The position numbers and the translations under genes were made by a program. Below the pieces are notes generated by a model that saw only the letters and a list, made by a program, of their open reading frames with translations, was not told where the DNA came from and did not search any database. From Pleurobrachia bachei (Eukaryota > Ctenophora > Tentaculata > Cydippida > Pleurobrachiidae): a stretch of DNA of 46,298 nt. Positions within the stretch are counted from its first letter, which is position 1, and every line of letters starts with the position of its first letter. Shown here piece by piece: positions 11,447 through 23,726 of this stretch. The stretch is from NCBI GenBank assembly GCA_000695325.1, contig AVPN01000017.1, forward strand, positions 17,238-63,535, read 5' to 3'.

Positions 11447-12113
11447 ACACACACCGGTGTCGAGTTAGGAGCGTGTACTATTTTGTAAAAAACAATGATC
11501 CTATATAGCCTGCTGCTGCAGTACAGCTAGGCTCTGTAGTTTTCCAGTATACGTGTGTGCTGCACACATATTGCACTATACCCCGCTACATTGATTATCA
11601 CAGTCATCTGTTCTATGTGCGGTAACCAGTCTCATGCATATCGATCTTGTGTGAAGATTTGTGGCGAGAACTAGGACCAGTAGACGCGGGAGAAGCTCTA
11701 GTATAAAAGTAGTATTTAAAGTATCAAGTTCTACAGATCTGTACAACTCTTCCCTCCTTTTTGATCGATTTCTTCTTTTGTACTGATTGAGTTTGATGAG
11801 TTGATCGTGTACACGATAAGTACATTGGTAGCAAGTATAAGCTTTTTAGTACAATAGTACAATTCAGTTTTAGTTCTGACGTGAAGAGTCTGTCGTAATG
11901 AGCTTAGTAAATACATGTGGGCCGTCTGTAATCGAGTTCTAGGACTCTCTTTTGCTACCTGATGATGCCAACTCTCTTCATCTCATTACATTCTTCTCTT
12001 CGCAGAACTAGATTGAATATAATATGTTCTAGTAGTAGTAGCTATTTCGCCAATGCTCTGAAAGATTAGTAGTTCTGAACAGCTTTTACAAAACTGTATT
12101 TCTCTTTAACAAG
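10998..12113. other. Intergenic stretch with GA microsatellite
   Basis: This lies between the GPCR stop codon and the start of the proline-rich gene. I see no credible exon. It contains a long GA repeat and AT-rich DNA with a short direct repeat (tagtaacatgaatcata, twice, near 11170-11205). Confidence 0.6.
11372..11442. repeat. (GA)n microsatellite
   Basis: About 35 uninterrupted GA units. Confidence 0.97.
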
Positions 12114-15100
12114 ATGAGCGTAGTTCGCTCCCTGGTCCCTGCATCTGGTGCAGACCAGGATCAACCCCCACAGAGAATGTACCGTATCCCTAAACGGGAC
12201 TACACAAAACTCCCACCAATCAAACGAGTTCAGCAAGGTAGGCATGGGGGGACTTCTTTAGGTTAGGAAACCAGGTTAAAGCCAACTAAAGTTAATACCG
12301 GATCCATCTGCTGCAAGTGGTTTCCAAATTTGAACTTATGCTCCAGATGAGGACCAAAAGTGCTACTGCCACGCGCCCTCCGTATCCGATCTTGAAACGC
12401 AGCTTCTGGAACGGTACGTCAAGGATCTCCTACCGAATCTGGACTCCCATCCAGCGGCAGTGAGACAGTCCCTCCGGTCCCCTACTGCTATCAGTGAGAC
12501 GAGGCTGGATCTACAGACCGGGAGGCACTACCACCATGGACCACCCAGACAGGTAACGCTTTCTGTCTTGCAGTTGTAATCTTCCGATCTACATCTTCAT
12601 CGACCTTTTTCTGAGGCCTTTATTTTGAGCGCACTCTGTGAAGGTTCTGTAGATTTGTGATCTTCGTTTACTTGTTTGTTGCTCACTGCTCACCGTCGTA
12701 CTTCGAGTTTAGGATAGCAAGCGGAGAAAAGTCTCAAGTTTGTCAACTGGAAAACCTAAACCAAAAGCACTGGCCGTTGGCACAAGAGCCCAATTACCCA
12801 TCCTACCAGCTCAAACGCAAGTTACTGATTTGCGAGACACATTCCAGGCAGTATCCATGTTGAGTGAGGCAGCTCTAAGAAAACGAGCAGCTAACTTGGC
12901 AGTAATGTACGATCTGGGGCAGAGTCTCTTTGGACGAAACCCGAAAGATATCAATTGGGACTTACTTCAGAAAGAGGTACTTATTAGGAAGTTCTCAGAG
13001 ACTGAGAATATCAAAATGACTTCACTCTAGAATTTAAAATAAAACTCGTCGGGCCAGCTTTCGGCTTTGGTACCACTAAACTGTGTTTTATAGGTTGAGA
13101 TAAAAAGGATACTAGAGGAGCACCGACCAACTCTTCTCCGGTCCTTGAGGGATATAAAGTACGGAGGGAGGGATTCAGAGACGAAGGGAACCCTTGAAGT
13201 GAGGGGCCGTGGTGAAACCAGCTCTTGCGCCGAGGGGTAAGACTAAACTCAAACTAGAAATATTCTTTCCTGACATCAGAATTATGTTTTAATTCCCGTA
13301 TAATAGGGCTGGCCTCCTTACTGTAGGTTTAGTACCTCGGTACCGACCCTTTGATTTTTCTGCTATTATCTCAGGAGAAGATCAAATCTGGATAGTGCTC
13401 TTGGTAACGATAGTTTCGGGTTATGGGATTCTGCTGCTGATACGGCCGAGTTCTCCCAGCACACCCTCCTCACGGAAATAGCTGAACGCTCCGCCATGCT
13501 GCACAGTTTAGCCGAGGACGAGGTCACACCAGCTGGACCCATCGAGCCTGCTGCTCCTTCAGAAAAACAGGAGAAGAAGGAGCCAACACCTAGTCCAGAA
13601 GTTGTAGAGAAGGAAGAGGTTGAAGAAGAGGTTGTGGAGCCTACACCACCTACCCCAACTCCGGTACAGGTATGCAGTTCAACTTCTAGAGAAATCAGTT
13701 ACAATTGTTACTGCAACTACAATTAGGCATAGGAATAGGTTCATTTTAACATTATCTTTCTCTGTTCGCTGTATTTTAGTCATACAAAACCCTCATGAAA
13801 ACTTCCAGAAATCCCCGACACCCGTGCCACCTCCACCTCCCACTCCTCGAGCTGTGCCAGTGAAAAGTGCAACTCCTCCACTTCCACCTAAGGATCCTAC
13901 CCCACCACCGCCTCCAAAACCTCGTGACCCTACACCGCCACCACCGCCGAAGGAGCCAACTCCTGTGCCAGCCGTGGATTTGTCTAAACCCGTGAAAAGC
14001 ATAAAAGATCCTAGTCCGGATCCGGTACCTTCCATTCGACTGCTGAAGGTTAATCTAGCTTAGCTCTCTCCCTCCCTGATCTAAGTTTTAGTGCATGCTG
14101 GTACGGATAGGCACTTGAAATATTGGAGAAAGTGCCCATCTTGTGCTATTACTTTTACCATGAATTTACACAAAACCAACTAGAAACCCCCATTTAATTA
14201 ATTCGGTTCATAAACTAGACACCAAATTGTGGTCGTCCCTCTTGAGAGATTTCCTGCATAAACAGAGTGAAGCTGAAGAAGAAGAAGAAGAAGAAGAAGA
14301 TGAAGAAGAAGAAGATAGTGGAGAAGAAGATGAAATGCCTACTTACCGGGCACCAAGTGTTGACATTTTGGGGATTAATGCCTTGCTCATGGCCAGTTCC
14401 CCCGAGTCTGGAGCCGAGTTAGAAGATGGGGAAGAAGACGAAGAAGAAGAGGTGAACAACTGAAAACCTTGATCATTGAAGTCGAGTTCTTGTGAGCGAT
14501 CTTTACCTTTCTATCTCCACTTTCCTGGTGATTTGATCTTTGATTCAACCTATCTGACGATGATTATGTCTTTGTGAAACAAGCTTTCTTCAATCCCCCT
14601 GTATAACTGTGTGATGTAGCACCTCTTGCATGTGAGCAATCTCTCTTGAGTGTGAAATCTACCATTAACAGTGGCGTGTATTTTTAGATAGATTTAACAA
14701 TTGTGCATGTTGTAGGATACATCAGGATCGCAGCATGAATAATCCATAATATGGGACTAAACTCCTGGCGTCCTATCATCACCGATATATACTTGAGAAA
14801 ACGAAACTTCTGAAAGGTGCATTCAGATCTACTGAAAATATTCATTATCCCCCCTTCAGGTCGTATCGAAGAGATCCAGTACTATACCTAGTTTGCCAAC
14901 ACCCGCACCCCCACCGCCGCCAAAGGGTAAGAGCCAAGCGCTCAATACACTTCTTAATGATCATCCTTGATTAGTCGCCTAGTTCAAACACCAAGAGTAT
15001 AAAGATGTCTAGTTAATATGCTAGCTCAATAACTCATTCATATTATAGCTGCCACCTATTTGTGATCATCATTTTTACCGTAGTTCCGACGCCTACTCCT

Positions 15101-16452
15101 CCTCCCCCGATGGTAATTCCGTCTCCGCCAAGTCCTAGCCCAAGCCCACCGCCAATCCCGAGGATGGATTCCCCGCCTGAAGTCCTTGGTTTGATTGTCT
15201 GTTTGTTTGTTTGTTCGTAGTTCATGTTGCATTTAACCACGGTGTTTAACGGATGCATCTGTAGAGCGAAGGGCGAGTTTACCGAAACCCCCAAAACGAA
15301 AGAGTGCCTACCTTCGCGAACAAGAGGAGGAGAAGCGACGTGAACTGATGGCACAACGAATGGAAAGGTAGATACTGTTTTGATATCCCCTCATATTCCC
15401 CCAGATCACCCCACTCCCATGGCGGAAACGCCTCGATTCAAGAAACCTCCTAAGCGAGCCATGAGTGTTTTTGAGAAGGAGGCATTACTGCAGAAACAGG
15501 AGGATGCGAGGGAGAAAATTGAAAAGCAGCGGTACACACACGGCACACCACTATCGGATCTTAAAATAACTAATCTGGCATTTCCTCCGGCATTTCTCGA
15601 GCAAAAAATCTTTGGCTGGAAAATGAGCCTTTGTCTACAACCGAACTTTGGCCTTCTTCCGGTTCTGCACCGTCCCCCCTTTTCAGCTTAGATATACTTA
15701 TTATAATATAAGATTAGCACTTCTTACAACACAAGAGCAGCACTTCTTCTCTAGCATGATTCTGCAACTCATATTCTTCTTTCAACCATGCCTTTGATGT
15801 GAATTCAGAATTGAATCGATCTTCATATCGACAGTATATATAAAATAAAACTTTAAACTATTCCCCCCTCCGGCAGATGCTGAGTTCTGCAGTAAACTTA
15901 AGAAGCAGCTCGTATATCGCAATACTTGTCTAGAATGTGTATGTCGGTTGCCTCCTTGTAGATCACACATATGGCTTTGTACAATCTTGATCGCGAACCA
16001 TTTCAATCTTGATGGAGATACATTTCCCTCTTTGGAACTGAAAATTCCTGAATATTTTATAGCTCACAATTGCAATCGAAGGACTCGTGCACGCCCTACA
16101 AGCTAGTACATGTCAAAATCAATTACACTTGCACTTGATGTTACCACTTTACAACTCTCTCTCATTTTTTCTCTTGGTCGGTTGTAACTGATGCTTAGCG
16201 CTCGTTGCCGCAGCTTTTTATCATTTTAACTCTTTTGTGCACCGAGCATTTGTTCTGAAATTCTACTTTTAATACCTCTCTTTCTCTCCGATCCAATTTT
16301 ACATACCCTGCACCAGTGCACCTCATAACAACTGCTTTTTGAACCTAGGGCGAAGCTGCGGTCTCGTGAACAAGCGATGGAAACAGCTCGACAAGCAGAG
16401 GAGCAAGCTCTCTTGGAGGCGTCTGAAAATGGGGAACACTCCCCTCACAGCG
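12114..16452 (+). CDS. Proline-rich, coiled-coil, EF-hand-like protein: exons 1-12
   Basis: Exons 12114-12237, 12347-12552, 12713-12976, 13094-13236, 13375-13669, 13809-14048, 14266-14451, 14860-14926, 15084-15188, 15265-15367, 15405-15531 and 16349-16452. Phases agree at every join except exon 10 to 11, which is off by one with the obvious donor; a GT donor after 15339 would fit. The ATG at 12114 opens MSVVRSLVPASG. The protein then has a basic/helical region, a KEEVEEEVVEPTPPTPTP transition, long proline runs (PPPPPKPRDPTPPPPPKEP), a Glu/Asp-rich block, more PxxP repeats, and charged helices (EKEALLQKQEDAREKIEKQR, AKLRSREQAMETARQAEEQA) likely to form coiled coil. No signal peptide or membrane helix, so it is probably cytoplasmic, perhaps cytoskeletal or ciliary (inference). 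The family is not recognised. The gene continues at 18226. Confidence 0.75.
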
Positions 16453-16694
16453 GTAACTCTTAGGGCAGGGTGATAGGATAAGATTGAATTGTTCATTCTT
16501 TTTATTCTAAAATCACGGAGACAGTGACTCAAGGATAGGAATATTCTAAGAAATGCCACCCATAAAACCACTATGCCCCTGCAGCAGTAGAAGGTCTGGA
16601 GGAGATCTTGGAGAAGTTTGCAATCATCGATAAAACTCGTCAAAATTATCTCTACAAAATATTCAGTGGATATATCTCCAATAATGAGTATCCG
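15059..16694 (+). repeat. Tandem duplication D3, copy A of exons 9-13
   Basis: Partner of 16696 onward at an offset of about 1,637-1,641 bases. The junction at 16694/16695 cuts exon 13 after the codons for NEYP and resumes in the intron just before exon 9. Confidence 0.85.
16585..16694 (+). pseudogene. Exon 13, first copy, truncated by the D3 junction
   Basis: Begins correctly after TGCAG with codons for VEGLEEILEKFAII and ends at NEYP, about 170 bases early. Read-through enters intron sequence and then exon 9 in the wrong frame, reaching a stop at about 16858. A cryptic GTTTGTG donor sits exactly at the junction. Confidence 0.75.
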
Positions 16695-16720
16695 GTTTGT
16701 GATCATCATTTTTACCGTAG

Positions 16721-18093
16721 ATCCGACGCCTACTCCTCCTCCCCCGATGGTAGTTCCGTCTCCGCCAAGTCCCAGCCCAAGCCCACCGCCAATCCCGAGG
16801 ATGGATTCCCCGCCTGAAGTCCTTGGTTTGATTGTCTGTTTGTTTGTTTGTTCGTAGTTCATGTTGCATTTAACCACGGTGTTTAACGGATGCATCTGTA
16901 GAGCGAAGGGCGAGTTTACCGAAACCCCCAAAACGAAAGAGTGCCTACCTTCGCGAACAAGAGGAGGAGAAGCGACGTGAACTGATGGCACAACGAATGG
17001 AAAGGTAGATACTGTTTTGATATCCCCTCATATTCCCCCAGATCACCCCACTCCCATGGCGGAAACGCCTCGATTCAAGAAACCTCCTAAGCGAGCCATG
17101 AGTGTTTTTGAGAAGGAGGCATTACTGCAGAAACAAGAGGACGCGAGGGAGAAAATTGAAAAGCAGCGGTACACACACGGCACACAACACTATATCGGAT
17201 CTTAAAATAACTAATCTGGCATTTCCTCCGGCATTTCTCGAGCAAAAAATCTTTGGCTGGAAAATGAGCCTTTGTCTACAACCGAACTTTGGCCTTCTTC
17301 CGGTTCTGCACCGTCCCCCCTTTTCAGCTTAGATATACTTATTATAATATAAGATTAGCACTTCTTACAACACAAGAGCAGCACTTCTTCTCTAGCATGA
17401 TTCTGCAACTCATATTCTTCTTTCAACCATGCCTTTGATGTGAATTCAGAATTGAATCGATCTTCATATCGACAGTATATATAAAATAAAACTTTAAACT
17501 ATTCCCCCCTCCGGCAGATGCTGAGTTCTGCAGTAAACTTAAGAAGCAGCTCGTATATCGCAATACTTGTCTAGAATGTGTATGTCGGTTGCCTCCTTGT
17601 AGATCACACATATGGCTTTGTACAATCTTGATCGCGAACCATTTCAATCTTGATGGAGATACATTTCCCTCTTTGGAACTGAAAATTCCTGAATATTTTA
17701 TAGCTCACAATTGCAATCGAAGGACTCGTGCACGCCCTACAAGCTAGTACATGTCAAAATCAATTACACTTGCACTTGATGTTACCACTTTACAACTCTC
17801 TCTCATTTTTTCTCTTGGTCGGTTGTAACTGATGCTTAGCGCTCGTTGCCGCAGCTTTTTATCATTTTAACTCTTTTGTGCACCGAGCATTTGTTCTGAA
17901 ATTCTACTTTTAATACCTCTCTTTCTCTCCGATCCAATTTTACATACCCTGCACCAGTGCACCTCATAACAACTGCTTTTTGAACCTAGGGCGAAGCTGC
18001 GGTCTCGTGAACAAGCGATGGAAACAGCTCGACAAGCAGAGGAGCAAGCTCTCTTGGAGGCGTCTGAAAATGGGGAACACTCCCCTCACAGCG
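16721..18093 (+). pseudogene. Second copy of exons 9-12 of the proline-rich gene
   Basis: Exons 16721-16825, 16902-17004, 17042-17168 and 17990-18093 repeat those at 15084-16452 almost exactly, including splice sites. If the tandem structure is real and transcribed, exons 9-12 could be used twice, but the truncated exon 13 lies between the copies. I treat this as the copy that feeds the intact exon 13 at 18226. Confidence 0.7.
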
Positions 18094-18225
18094 GTAACTC
18101 TTAGGGCAGGGTGATAGGATAAGATTGAATTGTTCATTCTTTTTATTCTAAAATCACGGAGACAGTGACTCAAGGATAGGAATATTCTAAGAAATGCCAC
18201 CCATAAAACCACTATGCCCCTGCAG

Positions 18226-18711
18226 CAGTAGAAGGTCTGGAGGAGATCTTGGAGAAGTTTGCAATCATCGATAAAACTCGTCAAAATTATCTCTACAAAA
18301 TATTCAGTGGATATATCTCCAATAATGAGTATCCGTTTCTGACAAAACCCGAGATGAAGAGAGCCCTATCTCAGTTGAAATCGTGTACAAAGATATCCCG
18401 AGCTCAGATGAAGTTTATCGAGGTTGTCCTGGGGCTCAACAAGAACAAGATATCCTTCCATACCTTCGCAGTTATGGCAACGCTCATTGATCACATGGTA
18501 CACCGAGAGTAAGTTCTGTGTTTTTTAAATGACTGAGACTGTTCAAATCGACATAGCGTCAAAAGGTGTGAATATTTTGCTCTGAAATTTTAGCATAAGT
18601 GTTGGGTGTTCCCTTTTCTCAAATTGTACTTTCTCACACAGTCCCGAGACTATGGAAATGTTTGATAATGTTGATCTATCTCGATTGGAACACGATCTGC
18701 CTCGACTCAAG
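18226..18711 (+). CDS. Proline-rich/EF-hand-like gene: intact exons 13 and 14
   Basis: Exon 13 (18226-18508) encodes a helical globular segment of about 94 residues: VEGLEEILEKFAIIDKTRQN, then NEYPFLTKPEMKRALSQLK, then GLNKNKISFHTFAVMATLID. This resembles paired EF-hands with poor or absent calcium ligands. Exon 14 (18642-18711) encodes PETMEMFDNVDLSRLEHDLP. Both have good splice sites and phases agree (1 in, 2, then 0 out). The next genuine exon in phase is at 28936. A run of about 10 T followed by GATCACCCGCGGAGCGCGCGATC marks the intron. Confidence 0.75.
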
Positions 18712-20489
18712 GTATACATTCTCGAAAATCTCCCCTTTAGTTTTGTCCAGATAAAGCTATAGTGTAGGTATTTGTTGTTATGTTCAAACCTTATTTTTTT
18801 TTTTTAAATAAGATCACCCGCGGAGCGCGCGATCTGTAGGCAGAACCTGGCAAGGTATTTGCTCTGAATAATAGTCATCCACCCCTTTTTACAAACTTTA
18901 TGACAGATCATTAGTAATCTTTCTACGGAAGACTTCCGTGGAAATCCCCTCTAAAACTCATAATCCCCTCAGCTCTAATCCCCTCTAAATAAAAAACCCT
19001 CTACCCCCCCCACCAATTTGTAGAGATTAAAGAGATCCAGTACTATACCTAGTTTACCAACACCCGCACCCCCACCGCCGCCAAAGGGTAAGAGCCAAGC
19101 GCTCAATACACTTCTTAATGATCATCCTTGATTAGTCCCCTAGTTCAAACACCAAGAGTATAAAGATGTCTAGTTAATATGCTAGCTCAATAACTCATTC
19201 ATATTATAGCTGCCACCTGTTTGTGATCATCATTTTTACCGTAGATCCGACGCCTACTCCTCCTCCCCCGATGGTAGTTCCGTCTCCGCCAAGTCCCAGC
19301 CCAAGCCCACCGCCAATCCCGAGGATGGATTCCCCGCCTGAAGTCCTTGGTTTGATTGTCTGTTTGTTTGTTTGTTCGTAGTTCATGTTGCATTTAACCA
19401 CGGTGTTTAACGGATGCATCTGTAGAGCGAAGGGCGAGTTTACCGAAACCCCCAAAACGAAAGAGTGCCTACCTTCGCGAACAAGAGGAGGAGAAGCGAC
19501 GTGAACTGATGGCACAACGAATGGAAAGGTAGATACTGTTTTGATATCCCCTCATTTTCCTCCAGATCACCCCACTCCCATGTCGGAAACGCCCCGATTC
19601 AAGAAACCTCCTAAGCGAGCCATGAGTGTTTTTGAGAAGGAGGCATTACTGCAGAAACAGGAGGATGCGAGGGAGAAAATTGAAAAGCAGCGGTACACAC
19701 ACGGCACACCACTATCGGATCTTAAAATAACTAATCTGGCATTTCCCCCGGCATTTCTCGAGCAAAAAACCTTGGCTGGAAAATGAGCCTTTGTCTACAA
19801 CCAAACTTTGACCTTCCGGTTCTGCACCGTCCCCTTTCAGCTTAGAAGACACTTCTTATAACACAAGATTAGCACTTCTTACAACACAAGAGCAGCACTT
19901 CTTCTCTAGCATGACTCTGCAACTCATATTCTTCTTTCAACCATGCCTATGATGTGAATTCAGAATTGAATCGATCTTCATATCGACAGTATATATAAAA
20001 TAAAACTTTAAACTATTGCCCCCGGCAGCTGCTGTTGAGCTCCGCAGTAAACTTAAGAAGCAGCTCGTATATTGCAATACTTGTCTAGAATGTGTATGTC
20101 GGTTGGCTCCTTGTAGATCACACATGATGGCTTTGTACAATCTTTATTGGGATCATCCATTTTAATCTTGATGGATATCCATAATTTTTCTCTTTAGAAC
20201 TGCCAATTCCTGAATATTCTATAGCTCACATTTGCAATCGGAGGACATCTGCACGCCCTACTATACTGCCGTGATCGAGTAAAAGGTTGTAACTACACTT
20301 GTATAGTGAATGTATACTGTGCTAGTCGCACTTACAACCTTTTACGCGAAATCAGCCCTCATTTTAAATTTGCGCGTAAAAGGTTGTAACTGCATGTGCA
20401 GTTACAACCTTTTACACAAAAACAGCCCTCTTTCTGAAATTTGCGGGTAAAAGGTTGTAACTACATGTAACTGCTGCAGCACACAGACA

Positions 20490-20507
20490 GACAGACAGAC
20501 AGACAGA
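20490..20507. repeat. (CAGA)n short microsatellite
   Basis: Five CAGA units inside the inverted-repeat element, between its subterminal repeats and the 13-bp array. Confidence 0.85.
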
Positions 20508-20588
20508 TATTTTACTTACTCAGGCTCAGAAATTGAATTCCACTTTCAACATTACTGCCCATGCAAACAGCCAGAAATAGATTAAGCA

Positions 20589-23500
20589 TGGCTGCAATTT
20601 CTGGCTGCCATTTATGGCTGCAATTTCTGGCTGAAATTTATGGCTGCTATTTATGGCTGCTATTTATGGCTGCAATTTCTGGCTGCTATTTATGGCTGCT
20701 ATTTATGGCTGCTATTTATGGCTGCTATTTATGGCTGCTATTTATGGCTGCTATTTATGGCTGCTATTTATGGCTGCTATTTATGGCTGCTATTTATGGC
20801 TGCTATTTATGGCTGCTATTTATGGCTGCTATTTATGGCTGCTATTTATGGCTGCTATTTATGGCTGCTATTTATGGCTGCTATTTATGGCTGCTATTTA
20901 TGGCTGCTATTTATGGCTGCTATTTATGGCTGCTATTTATGGCTGCTATTTATGGCTGCTATTTATGGCTGCTATTTATGGCTGCTATTTATGGCTGCTA
21001 TTTATGGCTGCTATTTATGGCTGCTATTTATGGCTGCTATTTATGGCTGCTATTTATGGCTGCTATTTATGGCTGCTATTTATGGCTGCTATTTATGGCT
21101 GCTATTTATGGCTGCTATTTATGGCTGCTATTTATGGCTGCTATTTATGGCTGCTATTTATGGCTGCTATTTATGGCTGCTATTTATGGCTGCTATTTAT
21201 GGCTGCTATTTATGGCTGCTATTTATGGCTGCTATTTATGGCTGCTATTTATGGCTGCTATTTATGGCTGCTATTTATGGCTGCTATTTATGGCTGCTAT
21301 TTATGGCTGCTATTTATGGCTGCTATTTATGGCTGCTATTTATGGCTGCTATTTATGGCTGCTATTTATGGCTGCTATTTATGGCTGCTATTTATGGCTG
21401 CTATTTATGGCTGCTATTTATGGCTGCTATTTATGGCTGCTATTTATGGCTGCTATTTATGGCTGCTATTTATGGCTGCTATTTATGGCTGCTATTTATG
21501 GCTGCTATTTATGGCTGCTATTTATGGCTGCTATTTATGGCTGCTATTTATGGCTGCTATTTATGGCTGCTATTTATGGCTGCTATTTATGGCTGCTATT
21601 TATGGCTGCTATTTATGGCTGCTATTTATGGCTGCTATTTATGGCTGCTATTTATGGCTGCTATTTATGGCTGCTATTTATGGCTGCTATTTATGGCTGC
21701 TATTTATGGCTGCTATTTATGGCTGCTATTTATGGCTGCTATTTATGGCTGCTATTTATGGCTGCTATTTATGGCTGCTATTTATGGCTGCTATTTATGG
21801 CTGCTATTTATGGCTGCTATTTATGGCTGCTATTTATGGCTGCTATTTATGGCTGCTATTTATGGCTGCTATTTATGGCTGCTATTTATGGCTGCTATTT
21901 ATGGCTGCTATTTATGGCTGCTATTTATGGCTGCTATTTATGGCTGCTATTTATGGCTGCTATTTATGGCTGCTATTTATGGCTGCTATTTATGGCTGCT
22001 ATTTATGGCTGCTATTTATGGCTGCTATTTATGGCTGCTATTTATGGCTGCTATTTATGGCTGCTATTTATGGCTGCTATTTATGGCTGCTATTTATGGC
22101 TGCTATTTATGGCTGCTATTTATGGCTGCTATTTATGGCTGCTATTTATGGCTGCTATTTATGGCTGCTATTTATGGCTGCTATTTATGGCTGCTATTTA
22201 TGGCTGCTATTTATGGCTGCTATTTATGGCTGCTATTTATGGCTGCTATTTATGGCTGCTATTTATGGCTGCTATTTATGGCTGCTATTTATGGCTGCTA
22301 TTTATGGCTGCTATTTATGGCTGCTATTTATGGCTGCTATTTATGGCTGCTATTTATGGCTGCTATTTATGGCTGCTATTTATGGCTGCTATTTATGGCT
22401 GCTATTTATGGCTGCTATTTATGGCTGCTATTTATGGCTGCTATTTATGGCTGCTATTTATGGCTGCTATTTATGGCTGCTATTTATGGCTGCTATTTAT
22501 GGCTGCTATTTATGGCTGCTATTTATGGCTGCTATTTATGGCTGCTATTTATGGCTGCTATTTATGGCTGCTATTTATGGCTGCTATTTATGGCTGCTAT
22601 TTATGGCTGCTATTTATGGCTGCTATTTATGGCTGCTATTTATGGCTGCTATTTATGGCTGCTATTTATGGCTGCTATTTATGGCTGCTATTTATGGCTG
22701 CTATTTATGGCTGCTATTTATGGCTGCTATTTATGGCTGCTATTTATGGCTGCTATTTATGGCTGCTATTTATGGCTGCTATTTATGGCTGCTATTTATG
22801 GCTGCTATTTATGGCTGCTATTTATGGCTGCTATTTATGGCTGCTATTTATGGCTGCTATTTATGGCTGCTATTTATGGCTGCTATTTATGGCTGCTATT
22901 TATGGCTGCTATTTATGGCTGCTATTTATGGCTGCTATTTATGGCTGCTATTTATGGCTGCTATTTATGGCTGCTATTTATGGCTGCTATTTATGGCTGC
23001 TATTTATGGCTGCTATTTATGGCTGCTATTTATGGCTGCTATTTATGGCTGCTATTTATGGCTGCTATTTATGGCTGCTATTTATGGCTGCTATTTATGG
23101 CTGCTATTTATGGCTGCTATTTATGGCTGCTATTTATGGCTGCTATTTATGGCTGCTATTTATGGCTGCTATTTATGGCTGCTATTTATGGCTGCTATTT
23201 ATGGCTGCTATTTATGGCTGCTATTTATGGCTGCTATTTATGGCTGCTATTTATGGCTGCTATTTATGGCTGCTATTTATGGCTGCTATTTATGGCTGCT
23301 ATTTATGGCTGCTATTTATGGCTGCTATTTATGGCTGCTATTTATGGCTGCTATTTATGGCTGCTATTTATGGCTGCTATTTATGGCTGCTATTTATGGC
23401 TGCTATTTATGGCTGCTATTTATGGCTGCTATTTATGGCTGCTATTTATGGCTGCTATTTATGGCTGCTATTTATGGCTGCTATTTATGGCTGCTATTTA

Positions 23501-23726
23501 TGGCTGCTATTTATGGCTGCTATTTATGGCTGCTATTTATGGCTGCTATTTATGGCTGCTATTTATGGCTGCTATTTATGGCTGCTATTTATGGCTGCTA
23601 TTTATGGCTGCTATTTATGGCTGCTATTTATGGCTGCTATTTATGGCTGCTATTTATGGCTGCTATTTATGGCTGCTATTTATGGCTGCTATTTATGGCT
23701 GCTATTTATGGCTGCTATTTATGGCT
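20589..23726. repeat. 13-bp tandem array (ggctgctatttat), about 240 copies
   Basis: The first seven or so units carry variants (ggctgcaatttct, ggctgccatttat, ggctgaaatttat). From about 20684 to 23726 every unit is identical, about 234 copies with no substitution or indel visible. Because 13 is not a multiple of three and the unit has no stop on the plus strand, all three plus frames stay open for more than 1,000 codons with the same 13-residue repeat. These frames are not evidence of a protein. Confidence 0.97.

Noticed and set aside
13793-14035. Glycine-rich minus-strand ORF opposite the proline-rich exon
   Set aside because: Shadow of the CCN-rich proline codons on the plus strand.
15880-16112. 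Open frame AEFCSKLKKQLV... inside intron 11, repeated in copies 2 and 3
   Set aside because: It does not fit the phases of exons 11 and 12, which join perfectly without it, and the third copy diverges in this frame.
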